Shown here piece by piece: positions 1 to 11,900 of a stretch of DNA of 64,000 bases; the stretch's first letter is position 1; the number at the start of each line of letters is the position of its first letter. Origin of the DNA: Edaphochlamys debaryana. Lineage: Eukaryota > Chlorophyta > Chlorophyceae > Chlamydomonadales. The notes under the pieces are model-generated. The model searched no databases, was not told the DNA's origin, and was given only the letters and a program-made list of their open reading frames with translations. The position numbers and the translations under genes were made by a program. The stretch lies in assembly GCA_016858145.1 (NCBI GenBank), contig JAEHOE010000076.1, positions 124,001 through 188,000 on the forward strand, in the 5' to 3' direction.

Positions 1-105
1 TCAGTCCTTTGCCCTCAACCCCGCTCGCCTTCCCTGTGGTTCCAACCAGCCTCTTAACCCCCCACCCGCCCGCCGCACCCCCTCCCCGTCCGCCTTTCCC
101 CCCAG

Positions 106-2136
106 GAGCTGTGCAACGAGACCTCCGCCGAGCACCTGGTCCTCACGGCCCTGCGCCTCATCGACCGCCTGCCCCTGTCCCCCGAACACCTCACCAGCGC
201 CCTGGCGGCCGCGGCGGCGGCCGCTGAGTCCGCGGCGGAGCCGCCCGAGGGCGCAGACGGCGCCGCGCCGCCCGACGGCGGGTACCTCAAGCCGTTGGTG
301 GTTGCGGTCAAGGAGCGGTGCGTCAACCACCGCGGCAAGGAGGTGAAGAAGCAGGCGCAGGTGCTGATGGCGGCTTGGCAGAGGCGCAGCGGCGCCGGCG
401 GCGCGGGCCAGCGGCCTGGGGCAGCCAAGCCTGCCGGCGCCACCTTTGACGCCCTCCGCCTGGTGGCGCTGCGGAAGACGCCGCCGCCGCCGCCGTCCTT
501 CGTAGCTGCCCCTGCTGCAGCAACTACGGCTCCGCCGGCACCGCCCAAGCCGGCCCCGCCGCCTGTGCCCAAGCCGCCGCCGGCACCGCCCGCCGCAGGC
601 TCCAGCGGCGAGCAGGGAGCCGGTACCGGCGGTGACGATGACGGGCTGTCGAATCCCGAGGTGGCGGCGGCCAAGGCGGCGGCGGAGGCGGCGAGGCAGG
701 AGGCGGCTCTGGCGGCGCAGCGGCGTGCGGAGGTGTCGCAGGTGGGGCTTCAGTCCGCTCTCGAGCCTTGCGTTGGGCGGCGCCCCTTGCCACTGCCCTG
801 CACCAATATGCAACCCCTCAACCCCTCTGCCACTGCCCTGCCACTGCCCTGCACCATTACCAAACCCTCCAGCCCCTGGTCACACGATCCTCCGTCAACA
901 AGAGCTCGTGGACTGCGCCTAGCGCCCATTTGTACGCGTAGACTTTAGCGCTCAACTGAACACGCCCCTGCGTCCGCCCTTCTCTGTGCGCAGGAGGCGG
1001 GCGGCGGCGGCACTGCGTCCGCCGGAGCGCTGCCCGAGATCGCCACGTTCGAGGACTACAAGCGCACGGAGCGGCGGGGCAGCGGCGCCAGCGACAAGGG
1101 CAGCGGCGACAAGGGCGGCGGCGGCAAGCACCGAGACAAGGGTGGGACGGGCGGCCGGGCCCGCCGCGGATGGGCTCTGGGTTTACCCCAGAGCTGCGCG
1201 CATGGCACAGATGGGACGGGACAGGGCAGGAAGGGTCGTGGCAAGCCGGTCAGGGTGTGCACGGAGCTACTGGCATCCAGGCCCGCTGCTGCACACCCTC
1301 GTCCCCACCCCTCCCCCTCCTCCCGGTTGCTGCGCCCGCCCCCAGGCCTGGGCCCGGTGGACCTGGAGTCGGTGAAGCGGGAGGTGCAGGAGTACTGCAA
1401 GCAGCAGCTCAAGGTGGGGCCCCTCCCCCTCTTCACCCTACACGGGGAACGCGCCGGGCCTCAGGAACGGCACTCACGTTGGCTAGGCTCTACTGCTCCG
1501 CACCGCCCAGCGGACCCCTCCGTCCCCGCACTGCAAACCCTCTCCTTAACCCGCCCCCTTGCCGCATCGCCTTCCCCCCCCACCCCTCAGCGGCACCACA
1601 AGGCCGGCCGCATCAGCGCCTCCACCTACCGGGTCATCCTGGACAAGGCCAGCCGCAAGGTGGCGGAGACGCTCACGCCCAGCGGCTCGGGCTCCTACGC
1701 GGCGCCGGATAGCAAGCGCGGCGACCTGCTGGGGGCCAAGCGCAAGTGCGTGCGGTTCGGGACCCAAAGGCTGGCCGCCCTCTTCTCCCTGACCTTGCCT
1801 CTCGTGCCGCACATCGCCCACGTTGCCTCATTGCCCTTTGAGAGTGCACAGCAGCGTGCTCTTGACAGTGACAACTTGATGCCGGCCCCGTCCTGCCCTG
1901 CCCATCAACGCAGGGAGAAGATCAACAAGCTGGTGGAGCAGTACGTGGCCAAGATGGGCAGCACGCCCCCCGGGGGAGGCGCGGGCCTGGGGACAGGGTC
2001 CACGCCCCCGCCCCCACCCGGGCTGATGGGGCCGGGGCCTATGGGGATGGGCATGGGGATGGGCATGGGCATGGGGGCCATGCCCCCCGGCATTGGTGCG
2101 CCTCCGCCGCCTCCCCCGCCGCCAGGTCTGGCATGA
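106..2136 (+). CDS. 3' part of a TFIIS-N-like / SRI-like domain protein (probable Pol II-associated factor)
   Basis: The gene runs in from the left edge. Visible exons are 106-741, 994-1141, 1346-1413, 1591-1745 and 1914-2136, all with GT-AG introns and matching phases, ending at TGA 2134-2136. The first exon encodes a helical stretch ending in VNHRGKEVKKQAQVLMAAWQ, which has the pattern of the TFIIS N-terminal/LEDGF-type domain. A Pro/Ala linker follows. The last exons encode a second helical module (VKREVQEYC, GRISASTYRVILDKASRKV, INKLVEQYVAKM) that resembles the C-terminal Set2-Rpb1-interacting domain or its PHRF1/SCAF-type relative, both known to bind the phosphorylated Pol II tail. The protein ends in a Met-Gly repeat and polyproline. 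Function is inferred from these two domains. A SETD2-like methyltransferase is possible, but any catalytic part would lie outside the window. Confidence 0.7.
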
Positions 2137-2932
2137 GGTGCACGGTGCTGTTGGTGACTGGCAGGTCTGGCGCTTTGTGTATGTACAACAGGCCGGGAAG
2201 CGCATCGGGGCTTCGGGGCTTGCCGCAAGGTTGTGAGGTGGTGATTGGAGACGGCGGCCCGGCGGGCAAACGGTGTAAGGGCTGGCATTTTCCCGCCATG
2301 TTGCCAGCTGCCTTCGCAGAGCCACAGAATCTTCCGAACATTCACATTACACAAGCCCGTTCCGGCAGGGTTCCGGGTCTTCTCTCACGCATGACAACGC
2401 CTTTTGCAGCGGCCACTCAGCGGGGTACCACCCGCCCTTCCAGCCAACACATCCTTGACCTGCTCAATTCTCTTGCCTGGGCCCAAACAGAGGATTACCA
2501 TAAGTTCAGCATTTCAAGCCTGGTGACTCGCGTCCCCGATCCACATACAGAACCTGACATAGCACGATGGGCAGCTCGTCACGCCGGCCATAGCCGCAGC
2601 AACGGCCCTCTCCGATACCCACCGCCACCCGAAAGTGACATACTATATTTGAGAGCTCGCCAGGTGCCACCCGTCCAAAGCCTCGCCAATCGCCGGTGTG
2701 CAATGCACGTTGTGTCCACGGCCTATGTATCAACACACACGTGCTTCCAACGCCCTGACATCGGTTGCTCAGCGCCCATACATACACCAATGCAGAAGCC
2801 GGTCCGCTCACCCCGTCCCGAGATCCCATCCCCAGGAATCCTTTACCATCCTCCCAGGAATCCCTTGGGACCACCCACCCCTGCATGCAACACCCAACCT
2901 CTACACCCACACCCACACCGCCCCAGCCCAGC
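2137..2932. other. convergent intergenic region
   Basis: 3' flanks of two convergent genes. It contains a TGTAA for the left gene and a TTACA (TGTAA on the minus strand) at 2347-2351, about 580 bp past the stop of the right gene. No coding exon was recognised. Confidence 0.6.
2274..2278 (+). terminator. TGTAA poly(A) signal
   Basis: TGTAA, the usual green-algal polyadenylation signal, lies 138 bp after the TGA of the preceding plus-strand gene. Confidence 0.55.
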
Positions 2933-5900
2933 CTACAGAAGGTCCGGCACGAGCCGGGCCTCCGCCGCCCGCGCCACGTCCGCGCCGCCCTTGTACCCCG
3001 CCATCCCCGACGTCGCCAGCACCGCTGAGGCGGTAGCCGACGCAGCGGACGCGACCTTCTGCGCCTCAAACAGAGCTCGCTTGGCCGCCACGCCCTGCAC
3101 CTCCACCGTCACTCCTGACCCCCGCTCGGATTCGAGCTCAGCGGTGGAAGCGGCCACTCGCCGGCCGCCGGACGAGCCGTGTCCGTCCGGCAGCTGCGGG
3201 TAGTGCACTCCCAGGGAGGGCGAGGCGTCAGCGACGTCCGTGGGCGGGAAGTGCACCCCGAGGGAGGGCGAGGCGGGGACGGGGGAGTCGGTCCGGCTGC
3301 CGGCCGCGGCACGGGCGGCGGCGATCGCAGGCGGCACGGCTGCATGCGGCGAGGAGCTGGCTGGGGGCTGGGGAGGGAGCTTGGGCGGCGAGGGCGCCAA
3401 GGAAGGCGCCAGCGAGGGCGGGGAGTGGAGGTCGGGCGGCGAGGGCAGCATGGGCGAGACCTCGGGCACGAACGGCGCATCGCTGCCGCCGCCGCCAAAC
3501 GTCACGCTGGGTGGCGGCGCGTCGTCGTACGACACCTGCCGGATCAGGTCATTGTCCAGTCCCTGCATCACGGCCGCCACTCGGGCCGACAGCGCAGGGG
3601 CGGGGGCGGGCGGCGGCGCGCCGCCGGCCGAGGCGGAGGCCGAGGCGGCCCCCGAGGCAGAGGCCCCCATGTCCGCCTCCGGGGGCCCGGGCAAGAAGGT
3701 GCCCTGCGTGGAGCTCCCTCCGTCGCTGAACTTGGTCCACGTGGCCACCTGCTCCGCCGCGCCGCCGCTGCTGGGCTTGGTGCTGGGCGCGGGCGAGGCG
3801 TCCTCGCCCTCCCGCAGCGCCTCTTTGAGCGTCGACAGCTGCGTGGGCGGCACCTGGTGCAGCCACAGCACAGGGGAGGACAGCTGCGCGGGCTCCGCCC
3901 CCGGCCTGAGCGTGGGCGGCGAGTGCAGCAGCGGCGGCAGCGGCATGGGCGGCAGCGTGCTCGCCACCGAGGCGCCCTCCGACACCGGCAGCGGCGGCGT
4001 GTACTGCCCCTGCCCCTGGACCTGCGCCCACTGGTGCTCCAGCTGCGCCTGCGCCTGCTGCTGCTGCAGCTGCAGGGCTGCGGCCGCGGGCACGTCCGTC
4101 TGGCCCCAGCGTGGGGTGGCGTCGTAGACGTACGAGGCGCCGCCCGAGGCGGGCGCGGGGCCGTGACCGGGCGGCGCGCCGCCGCTGGTCCCCGCGCGGG
4201 AGGTGTTGAGGCTGACGGGGTTGGAGGGCGGGAGCAGGTCGAACACGATGCCGGAGCGCACGCTCGAGAGGATCTGCGCCTGCTGGTCGGCCGCCAGGCC
4301 CGACAGCTGGCTCGTGACCGACAGCCGCGCCAGGCTGGGCGGGTAGTGCGCCGCGGGGCCGTGGTCCCCGCCGTCAGCAACGTCCTGGTCCCCGGTGACC
4401 GACAGTGCGTCCGAGCGCCGCATGGTGCCCTGTGGGGAGGTTACCGGGGACGAGGAGGGGCTGAGCAACGGGTGCCGCAAGAAGCCAGCCAGCAAAGCCC
4501 CGTTGCTAGCGGTTTGTCACCCTGACAAGGGTGCCTGGACAACACTTCTGCCCACGACTTCTGCCCCTGCCCCCGCCCTCCCGTTGCTGCGACCCACACC
4601 GCGCCGTGAGCAGTGCAGCATGACCCCACGCGCCCCACCACCCACCACCCAGCCTCCCGACCACCCGGCGCACACCTTAAGCATGTGCCGCGTGGACGAC
4701 ACCTCCGTGACCGACACGGCGGGGGTGCCCGAGCGCGAGGCGGGCATCTTGGAGAACACGATGCCGCTCTGCTGCGCCGCCAGGCTCAGCAGCGGCAGCC
4801 GGTCCGACAGCAGGCTGCGCGCGGAGCGGAAGGAGTCGGCCACGGAGCGCCGCGCGCCCAGCAGCTTGCTGCCCTTGCGGCTGGCGGGGGCCAGGGAGCC
4901 CGAGGCGCCGCTGGCGCTGGTGGAGTGGGAGCCGCCGCCCGCCGCCGCCAGCTGCGCCGCCAGCTGCTCCACGGCCGGGTCGTCGTCGGCGCTGTGCAGC
5001 CAGCGCATGAGCATGGACGACTTGGAGATGGGCGGCCCGGGCGCGTTGGTGGCGGCCGGCTCGAACGGCACGGGCAGCTCCACGTCGGCGGACGGCTCCA
5101 CGCGGGCGGAGCGGGAGACCTGGGAGGCGCGGACCGGAATGGAGCGTGAGCCAAGCGTTGGGGCAGGGCAGGGCAGGGCGGGGAGGAAGAAGCGAAGAAG
5201 CGCTGTCCTCGCCGAGCCGCCCCTGTCCGCAACGGGCCCCCGATCCCCGCCAGGCCCCTTGCCCCCTCCGGAATCCCGAACCCCGAACCCCAGGCCGCCA
5301 GCCCCCGCCCCCACCTCGAGGTGCTTCTCCTTGTTGGACGTGACCGAGCGCCCGCTGCGGGGCGTGGCCAGGCCCATGGCGCGGGTCAGGTAGTTGGCCA
5401 CGGAGCTGCCGCGGGAGCGGGCGCTGCCCATCTTGCTCAGCTGGATGCCGCCAGCCTCGGAGCCGGCGGCGGCGCCGTCCGCCAGGGAGGCGGGACGGCC
5501 GATGGAGTAGGCCTTCTGGAGCCCGCCGCTGTTGGGCCCGCCCGCGCCGCCCCGCATCGAGCTGGACTTGGCCAGCCCGGCGTCGCCCTCGCTGTGGCTG
5601 TCCCCGCCCACGTCCGGCTCGCCCAGGCCGCGCGGCGCGCTCCAGGCCTTGTGCAGCATGAGCTGCGCCAGGTTGACGCCGCTGCCGTGGCGGCTGCGGC
5701 CGCTGCCGGTCTTGGGCAGGCCGCCCTCCGTCAGCTCGGCGTTGGCGTTGGCGATGGCCAGCTGCGCCATGTTGAGCGGCATGAGGACCGACTTCTCGCT
5801 GGCGTTGGCGCCGTGGTACTGGCTGTCGACGGCGGCCGTGCTGGCGCTGTAGCCGGCGGCCTCGGGCCCGCGGGGGCAGTCCGGGAGGGCCACGTGCGGC

Positions 5901-6534
5901 CCGGCGTCGCCCCGCGCCTCGACGTCGCTGCGGGGGCCCTTGGTCCTGTGAGGGAGCGGCGGCCGAGGGGCGGGGTTGCGGGCGAGAGTGATGGGATGCA
6001 GGCTGGGTGCGAGAGGTGAGCATGAGGACGTAGGAGAACAGGTGCGTCGGCCTCCACCCAACCCACCAGCTGATGTCACCCGTTTGCCGCCGCCGGCAGC
6101 AGCACCAGAGCAGCACCACCAGCAGGATGACGCCCCCCACTGCGCTGCACACCGCCACAGCCACGACCTCGCCATTGCTGAGACCTGCAAGGAACGGAGG
6201 GGGGGCGGGCGGCGGTGAGAACAAGGTGCGGCAGTTGGGAAGTTTGGACGTGACCCGTGCTACGCATGGCGAGTTTCGTCCTGGTGCTCTCCACCAGCCC
6301 CGCAACACCGCCGCTCCTCCTGGAGTGACCGCCCAAGCCCCGTCCCGCCGGGTAGACGGGGTGGACACGGCTGTAGCCCGCCGGGAGTTTGCAGCCAACG
6401 GCGAGCCCTCGCCAGACCCCCCAGGCCAGACCCCGGGCCAGCTTACCACTCGCTCGCACGCCTCCAAGGCTGAAGACTAGGCACGCAAGCGTCGCGCTCG
6501 CCCGCGCGTGCGGCCCGCTAGACATGTGCAGCAT
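2933..6534 (-). CDS. single-pass membrane protein with minimal ectodomain and long disordered tail
   Basis: Five exons on the minus strand: 6534-6447, 6184-6067, 5945-5315, 5119-4676 and 4429-2933. They total 2,778 nt (925 residues) and all join in phase. Residues 1-28 look like a signal peptide. Fewer than about ten residues later a strong transmembrane helix spans about 36-56 and is followed at once by CCCRRR, suggesting a type I protein with most of its mass in the cytosol. The remaining 860 residues are rich in Ser, Pro, Ala and Gly, with a poly-Gln stretch. Two short motifs occur twice: SGIVF, and SPSLGVH followed by F or Y and then P. No enzymatic domain is recognised. The CCC next to the membrane could be palmitoylated. 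A start at the internal Met at 6525 is equally possible. Function unknown. Confidence 0.7.
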
Positions 6535-7574
6535 TGTTGGTGAGCTCCGAGAACAGTAGCGCGGCCGTCGCTGGCAGTATCACACGTCGTCGCCTGCGGG
6601 GCAGAGAGGCCTGTCGTTGCAGGCCCGGTCATGTCCCCTGAACCGGCCAGGTCCGTCTTGGCCGAGCCGAGCCTGCGCCCGCCCCATAGTAAGCTGAGGC
6701 GAAGTGCCACCTACTGGCTGTGGCGTCGCCGCCTGATCTGTGGGAGTTGGTAGCGCGCCTTGCGGCTGTGCGCGAGGGCGCGACGATGGCCCAAGCTAGC
6801 TTGCTCGCGCTGCCAGTTTCTCAAGCATATATTACACGGTAGCGTTCTCGTGCGCGTAGTGCCGTCTGGAGCGGTCAGGTCAGGTCAGGCGCGGGCCTTC
6901 CAACCAGAGCGAGCGAGCCGAGGTCGCCTGTGCTGGATGTGCGAACCCAGTGAAGACTGGGTTGACCAAGCGTCTATGCTTTGCGGGTGTGGGTTCGTGG
7001 GGAGCTGCCCCACCTCGGCACTGGCTGTTGCCCGCCCTCCTCGATCCCGCGCTCGCATACTCCGGTCGCAGGCCTCGCGTTTCATATACATCTTAGGAAG
7101 TCGACGAGCATAGCAAACACGTCCACCAGCATAGAAACGTATCCGCCGTAGCGCCTTGGGCTAGCCGCATCCCCCTGCCGGGACTAGACCGCCGACCACC
7201 GGCCAAGAATGCAGCTGCAAGCACGTAGCGTGAGTGGACGCGTCTCTTAGGGGTTGAGTTTGCCTGTTGCCGGGCCTCTGGCCGGGGTGTCGGAAGCTCG
7301 GAACCCGGATGCGTCGTGTCAAGCTGTTTTCCCAGCCCACAAGCCGGGGGTCAATCAAATCGCATCGAGACTATGGCAAATAGCTCAATGCAGCGAGGCA
7401 ATTGGCCGTTGGGGCCGAGGGCGCGGACACTGCTTAAACGGCGCCGACTGCGCCGGGCGTTACGCGTTTGCGCTCGGGGCACCAAGAGAGCAGCCTCTGT
7501 CCTTTCTGCGCCGCAAAGCTCCTCGGTCACGCCCCCGGTCATTCAGACCAAGGCACGCGTGATAGATATAGTCT
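6535..7574. other. divergent intergenic region, may hold the 5' exon of the next gene
   Basis: Lies between the ATG of the minus-strand membrane protein and the first coding exon recognised to the right. No confident exon was found, but the missing ATG of the right-hand gene is probably here. Confidence 0.5.
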
Positions 7575-8206
7575 TTGACGTCAGCCCCCAAACCCCCCTG
7601 CCGGTTCACGCAGCTGGCCAGGACTGCCCCTCCTTCGCGGCGTTCGCTCGTGGCACGCGCCTTCGTGGCGTCAGAGGTTCCCCCCAACGTGAAGGAGGCG
7701 CGGGAGTGGATCGAGGCCTGGAGGGCTCGCACCGGCGCACAACACTCCTCCGCCCCGGAGCCCGCACCCGGGGTTGTGCCCAGGTGAGGGTTCCTGCAGT
7801 GGGCCGGCACAGACCGCCAAGCGGATGGGCTCAGGGCGGTATAAGGCGCGCAACCGGCTGCGTAGGAGCCTGTGTGGACAGGAGTGGAAGGGTTGAGGTC
7901 TCGCCTTGACGTACGTCGATCATAATCTCTCCTGTTCCTCACGGCTTGTTCGCCCGCCGTGCCTTGCCCCTGAGCAGGTCACACACTCCTCCGCCCTCGG
8001 AGGCGTCTGCTGCGGAAGCCCCGGCGGCACCAGCCCCGGCGGCTGCGCCCGTGGCGGCTGCCAAGCCTGCTGCGGCCCCGGCTCCCGCGAAGCCGGCGCC
8101 CAAGGTCTCGGCTGACGGGACCATCACCTTCTCCGCCTCGCTGCTGTCGGAGATGAAGACGGATGACCTGCTCAAGCAGATGAACGCCAAGGCGCAGCGC
8201 AAGTGA
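7575..8206 (+). CDS. small Ala/Pro-linker protein, 5' end unresolved
   Basis: Two exons are supported: one ending at 7783 (donor GTGAGG) and 7978-8206, which join in phase and stop at TGA 8204-8206. The open frame of the first exon has no ATG; a stop lies at 7569-7571, so the true start must sit in an upstream exon, or the exon begins at an acceptor near 7581. The N-terminal part is basic and Ser/Arg-rich (SRRSLVARAFVAS), compatible with a chloroplast transit peptide. A conserved-looking helix EAREWIEAWRART follows, then about 45 residues of Ala/Pro/Lys linker and a compact C-terminus with FSASLLSEMKTDDLLKQM. The family is not recognised. The linker resembles flexible hinges that tether a short binding peptide. 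Confidence 0.55.
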
Positions 8207-8928
8207 GGGACGGCTGGCAGGAGGAGGCTGGCGGCTTGGGCAGGCAGTTGGTGCACTGTGGAGGAGACTAGGCGATCGCCCTACGTGCTGGGAGCGATCT
8301 GCAGGTGGCGAGCAGACGGGTTAACAGCGTAGGTGGTCCCTTCTCAGCGGCATGCCAAGCTTGAAGACTGCTCCCTGGGTATACTGGCCGGACTGCTGAC
8401 TCCCTGTCTCCTTCGGGAATGCGCGCCAAGCTGACGCATTGGCGTGGCAACGGCTTGTAATGGTCGTTGCAATAAGCGTTGGGAGGTCAGGCGGCTTTGT
8501 GTCAGGTGGAAAGCGGTTGTGGTTTGGGGCCGTGCTGGTTGGCATTCTTTTATGGGCTGCACGGGCAAGATGCCCACATGCGAAGAAGCCGTTGAATGGA
8601 GACTTTCATATGAAGAATCTACCGTCTGTAAGGCTGCTCCTCTGTGAGGCTGCTCCCCGTCACAGCCTCCGTGTCACAGCCTCCGTGTCACAGCCTGCCC
8701 CCGTCACAGCCTCCGTGTCACAGCCTGCCCCCGCGGGGGCAGGTGCCGTGCCGCTGCCGTCAGTGCCGTGCCCCTCTTCGTCGCCCCTCCCCGGCAGTCA
8801 TTGTCCCCCGGCCTAACAACATCTGTGACCACTCTGGACTCTGCGCAACACATACATACCGATGGGCACTTGAGCGTGCTCTGGACATTAGCTGCGGCTA
8901 TTGGCCTTGTGCCATCGGCTCGGCCAAG
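8207..8928. other. intergenic region with short tandem repeats
   Basis: 3' flank of the small linker protein and 5' flank of the glycosyltransferase. The frame upstream of ATG 8929 stays open back into the repeat at 8658-8735, but nothing there looks like protein-coding sequence. Confidence 0.5.
8658..8735. repeat. short tandem repeat (TCACAGCCTCCG / TCACAGCCTGCCCCCG units)
   Basis: Five units built on TCACAGCCT lie side by side, with alternating CCG and GCCCCCG ends, closing in a CCCGCGGGGG palindrome. It lies about 200 bp before the glycosyltransferase start. Confidence 0.8.
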
Positions 8929-11900
8929 ATGCCTCTCGCTGCTCAGTTGCGGTTAACAATTGCGTACATCCTCCTGCTCTCCAGCTGGGCGGTAGCATCA
9001 AAGCCTGGGCTAGGCCAAGGCCCGGACGCGGGAGTTGGCGAAGATGGCTCGCTGCCTCTTTGCCAACAGCTACACAGCGCTCTACACACTTTGCTTGGGG
9101 GACGCCTTGCGATCCTGAGCGATTTGAGGCGACACTTGCAGTTGGAGCAGTATCACACTCGCCAATCGCTGAACGCGGAGCTCGAGCTGCTAGAGTCGCG
9201 GGAAGATGGGGTAATGGCCGAGAGCATTGAGGCCTCAACTCAGGCGCTGGAGCAGCACCGGCACCAGGCGGACGTCCATCGGCGGGAGAAGGCAGCCATC
9301 CTGTCCCACCTGCAACACGCGCTGGCCAAAGCGGACAGCAAGTCAGGCACCACGCGCGGCGGACCTTCTACGGCCGTGGACTTGCGCTTCCTGCCGCAGT
9401 GCATCCTCACGCGGCTCGACTCCAGCCTCTTCTCCTGGGAGGAGCCCCCTCCGCGCCCACCCCAGCCCGCTCCAGCCGCGTCCACCATCGCCTCCACCGC
9501 CTCCCAGGCCCCCAGCGCTCTGCTCGGTACAGCAGCAACGCCGCCCGCGGTGGCTTCGCAGCCCCTGGCTCAGCCTGAGCTGCGGGGTCGGCCGCTGGTG
9601 TCCCTGATGGTGCAGTACTTCAACCGCCCCTGGATGCTGCCCGCCCTGGCGGCCCCGCTGCGCCGCTGCATGGACGGAGACCCCGACCCGGCCCCCGAGC
9701 CCGGCAGCGGCGCTACCACCACCACCGGTCGGCAAGACAGCAACAGCAGCAGCAGCGATAGCAGCAGCGACAGTGGTGCCCACAGTAGTTCTGCCCGCAA
9801 CGCGACGGAGGCGAGCAGCGGGACAGCGGGGCCTCGCTGGCGCGGCCTGGGCTTCGGCATTGAGATGCTGCTCAACGTGGACTCGCGGAGCGACGCGGCC
9901 GAGGTGGCGGCCTTCGCGGCCTCGCCCGCGGGCGCCGGCTTTGTGGTGCCCGTCTTCTCCAACAACGTGCACGAGATCCGCTCGTACAACCGCCTGGCGC
10001 AGCTGGCCAGGGGCAAGATCCTGATCATGATGCAGGTGGGGCCCTGGGGTCCGGGGCAGGGAGCGTAGTGTGCCTGATGTAGGACGAACAGCACGGGCTT
10101 GAAGTGATGCGCGCGGGGCAGGGGGAATCGCGGGCTTGGCTTGGGGGCTGTTGGCTAGGCAGGCACGTATCGGCCGGAAGAGTCTGCTGGGGCTGGGGCT
10201 GGGAGCAGTCTCGCTTTTCCCCAACGCCCCCCCTATCATCCGTTCCATGCGACTTCCCCATTCCGGTTTGTCATTCCCTCCCCAGGACGACGACGTGCTC
10301 CCCGACCGCAGCGCCTGCACCTGGCTGGCCTCGGTGGTGCGCGTGTTCAGGCGCTGGCCGCGCATGGGCGCTGTCGGGTGAGCGATGCGCGGGCGGCCTG
10401 CCTTCCGGGCTTGGTATCCACGGCTGGGCGTGGAGGGGTTCTAGGGTTGTGAGGTGATTGTCGTGAAGCGCTGCAGCCGTATCGGTTCGGCAAGCCTGCC
10501 TTGCAGCCCGCCACCCCTTGGCCCTCGCTCTCAACCCGCTCGTCCCACCCCCGCACCTCCGCCCCTTCCCGCAGCTCCCAGCGCTACGTCTTCAACTACC
10601 ACCCCAACACCACGGACCTGGGGGTCCACTTCTGGGACCCGGCTGCGGGGCAGGTCGTGGTGGAGCCCGCAGCGGCGGCGCCCCTGTGGCAGCCCGAGGG
10701 CGGGGACGAGGGCGGGGACGAGGGCGAGCACGAGGAGGGCGGGGAGGGAGATGGAGGCCAGGATGACGAGGCAGGGCAAGGGGAGTCGGAGCTGGAGGCA
10801 GCACAGCAGGACGGTGGGCAGCGACGACGACTGCGCCGCTGGGGAGCTGGCGTGGAGCGGGGCCAGGCGTCCACCAGCGGCGCTCTGGGGCACGGTGGCC
10901 GTGCGGGAGGGGTATCAGGGCCGCCGCTGCACAAGGCCGTGGAGGACGCCTGGAAGCGGCGGCTGCGGCAAGACGGGGGCAGACAGTCCGTCCCGCAGGG
11001 CGCTGGCCAGCCGGCGCTGGGCGGTGCGGTGCTGCACCGACGCACGCTGTCAGGCCAGCCTGGCTGGGAGGGCCCGGGGCAGCGAGCGCGGCGGATGCTT
11101 GAGGAGGACGCAGCGGCTGCGGCCGAGGAGGCCGAGACGGAGGGGGAGGACGGGGGTGGAGGCGACGGCGATGGCGAGGGAGAGGGTGAAGGGGAAGGGC
11201 AAGGGGAGGGAGGAGAGGAGGGCGGGGCAGGGGAAGGTGACGGGGAGGCCTCGGACGCCTTCTACGACTGGATGGCCGAGTGGTGGGACGACGGGCGGCT
11301 GCGCATGCAGTTCGTGTCCATCATCGACTATGCGCCCATCGCCGTGCGCCGCTCCGCCTTCCTGCACATCGGCGGCATCGATGCCAACATGGCGGAGAGC
11401 GGCGCGTGCGGGGTGCACTCGGACTACGACTTCACTATGCGCATGTGGCTGGCGGGCTGGCAGGTGCGGGGCTGGTATGGGGGCGGAAGAGGCGGACGTG
11501 AGAGGAATGCAAGGGCTGAGCACGCACCCATCCCGCCTAGCTCTCGTGCCTAGCTCTCCGTCCGCCTGAGCCTGCTCGCGCGGCTGCTTCAGCCCCGCCC
11601 TGCTGAACACCCGTCACGACCCCACCCACCTGGCCCCCGGTGCAGGTGTCGTACGTTGAGCTCCCGGGTCTGGGCAAGGACCCCAACGAGGAGGAGGGCG
11701 GCACGCACCGCAAGGGCGTCGCGGGCTACTGCTGGGAGCGGCAGTGGGATTGCGCCATCAACTACATGCGCACGCGCTGGGGGCAGCGCTCGCGCTGGGA
11801 CCCCGAGTCCTATTACTGGTTCGGCAGCGACGTGAGCGGGGGCTGGCAGGACGGGGGCTTGGGCGCCAGGTTTGCAAACTCGCACCCACACCCGCCACAC

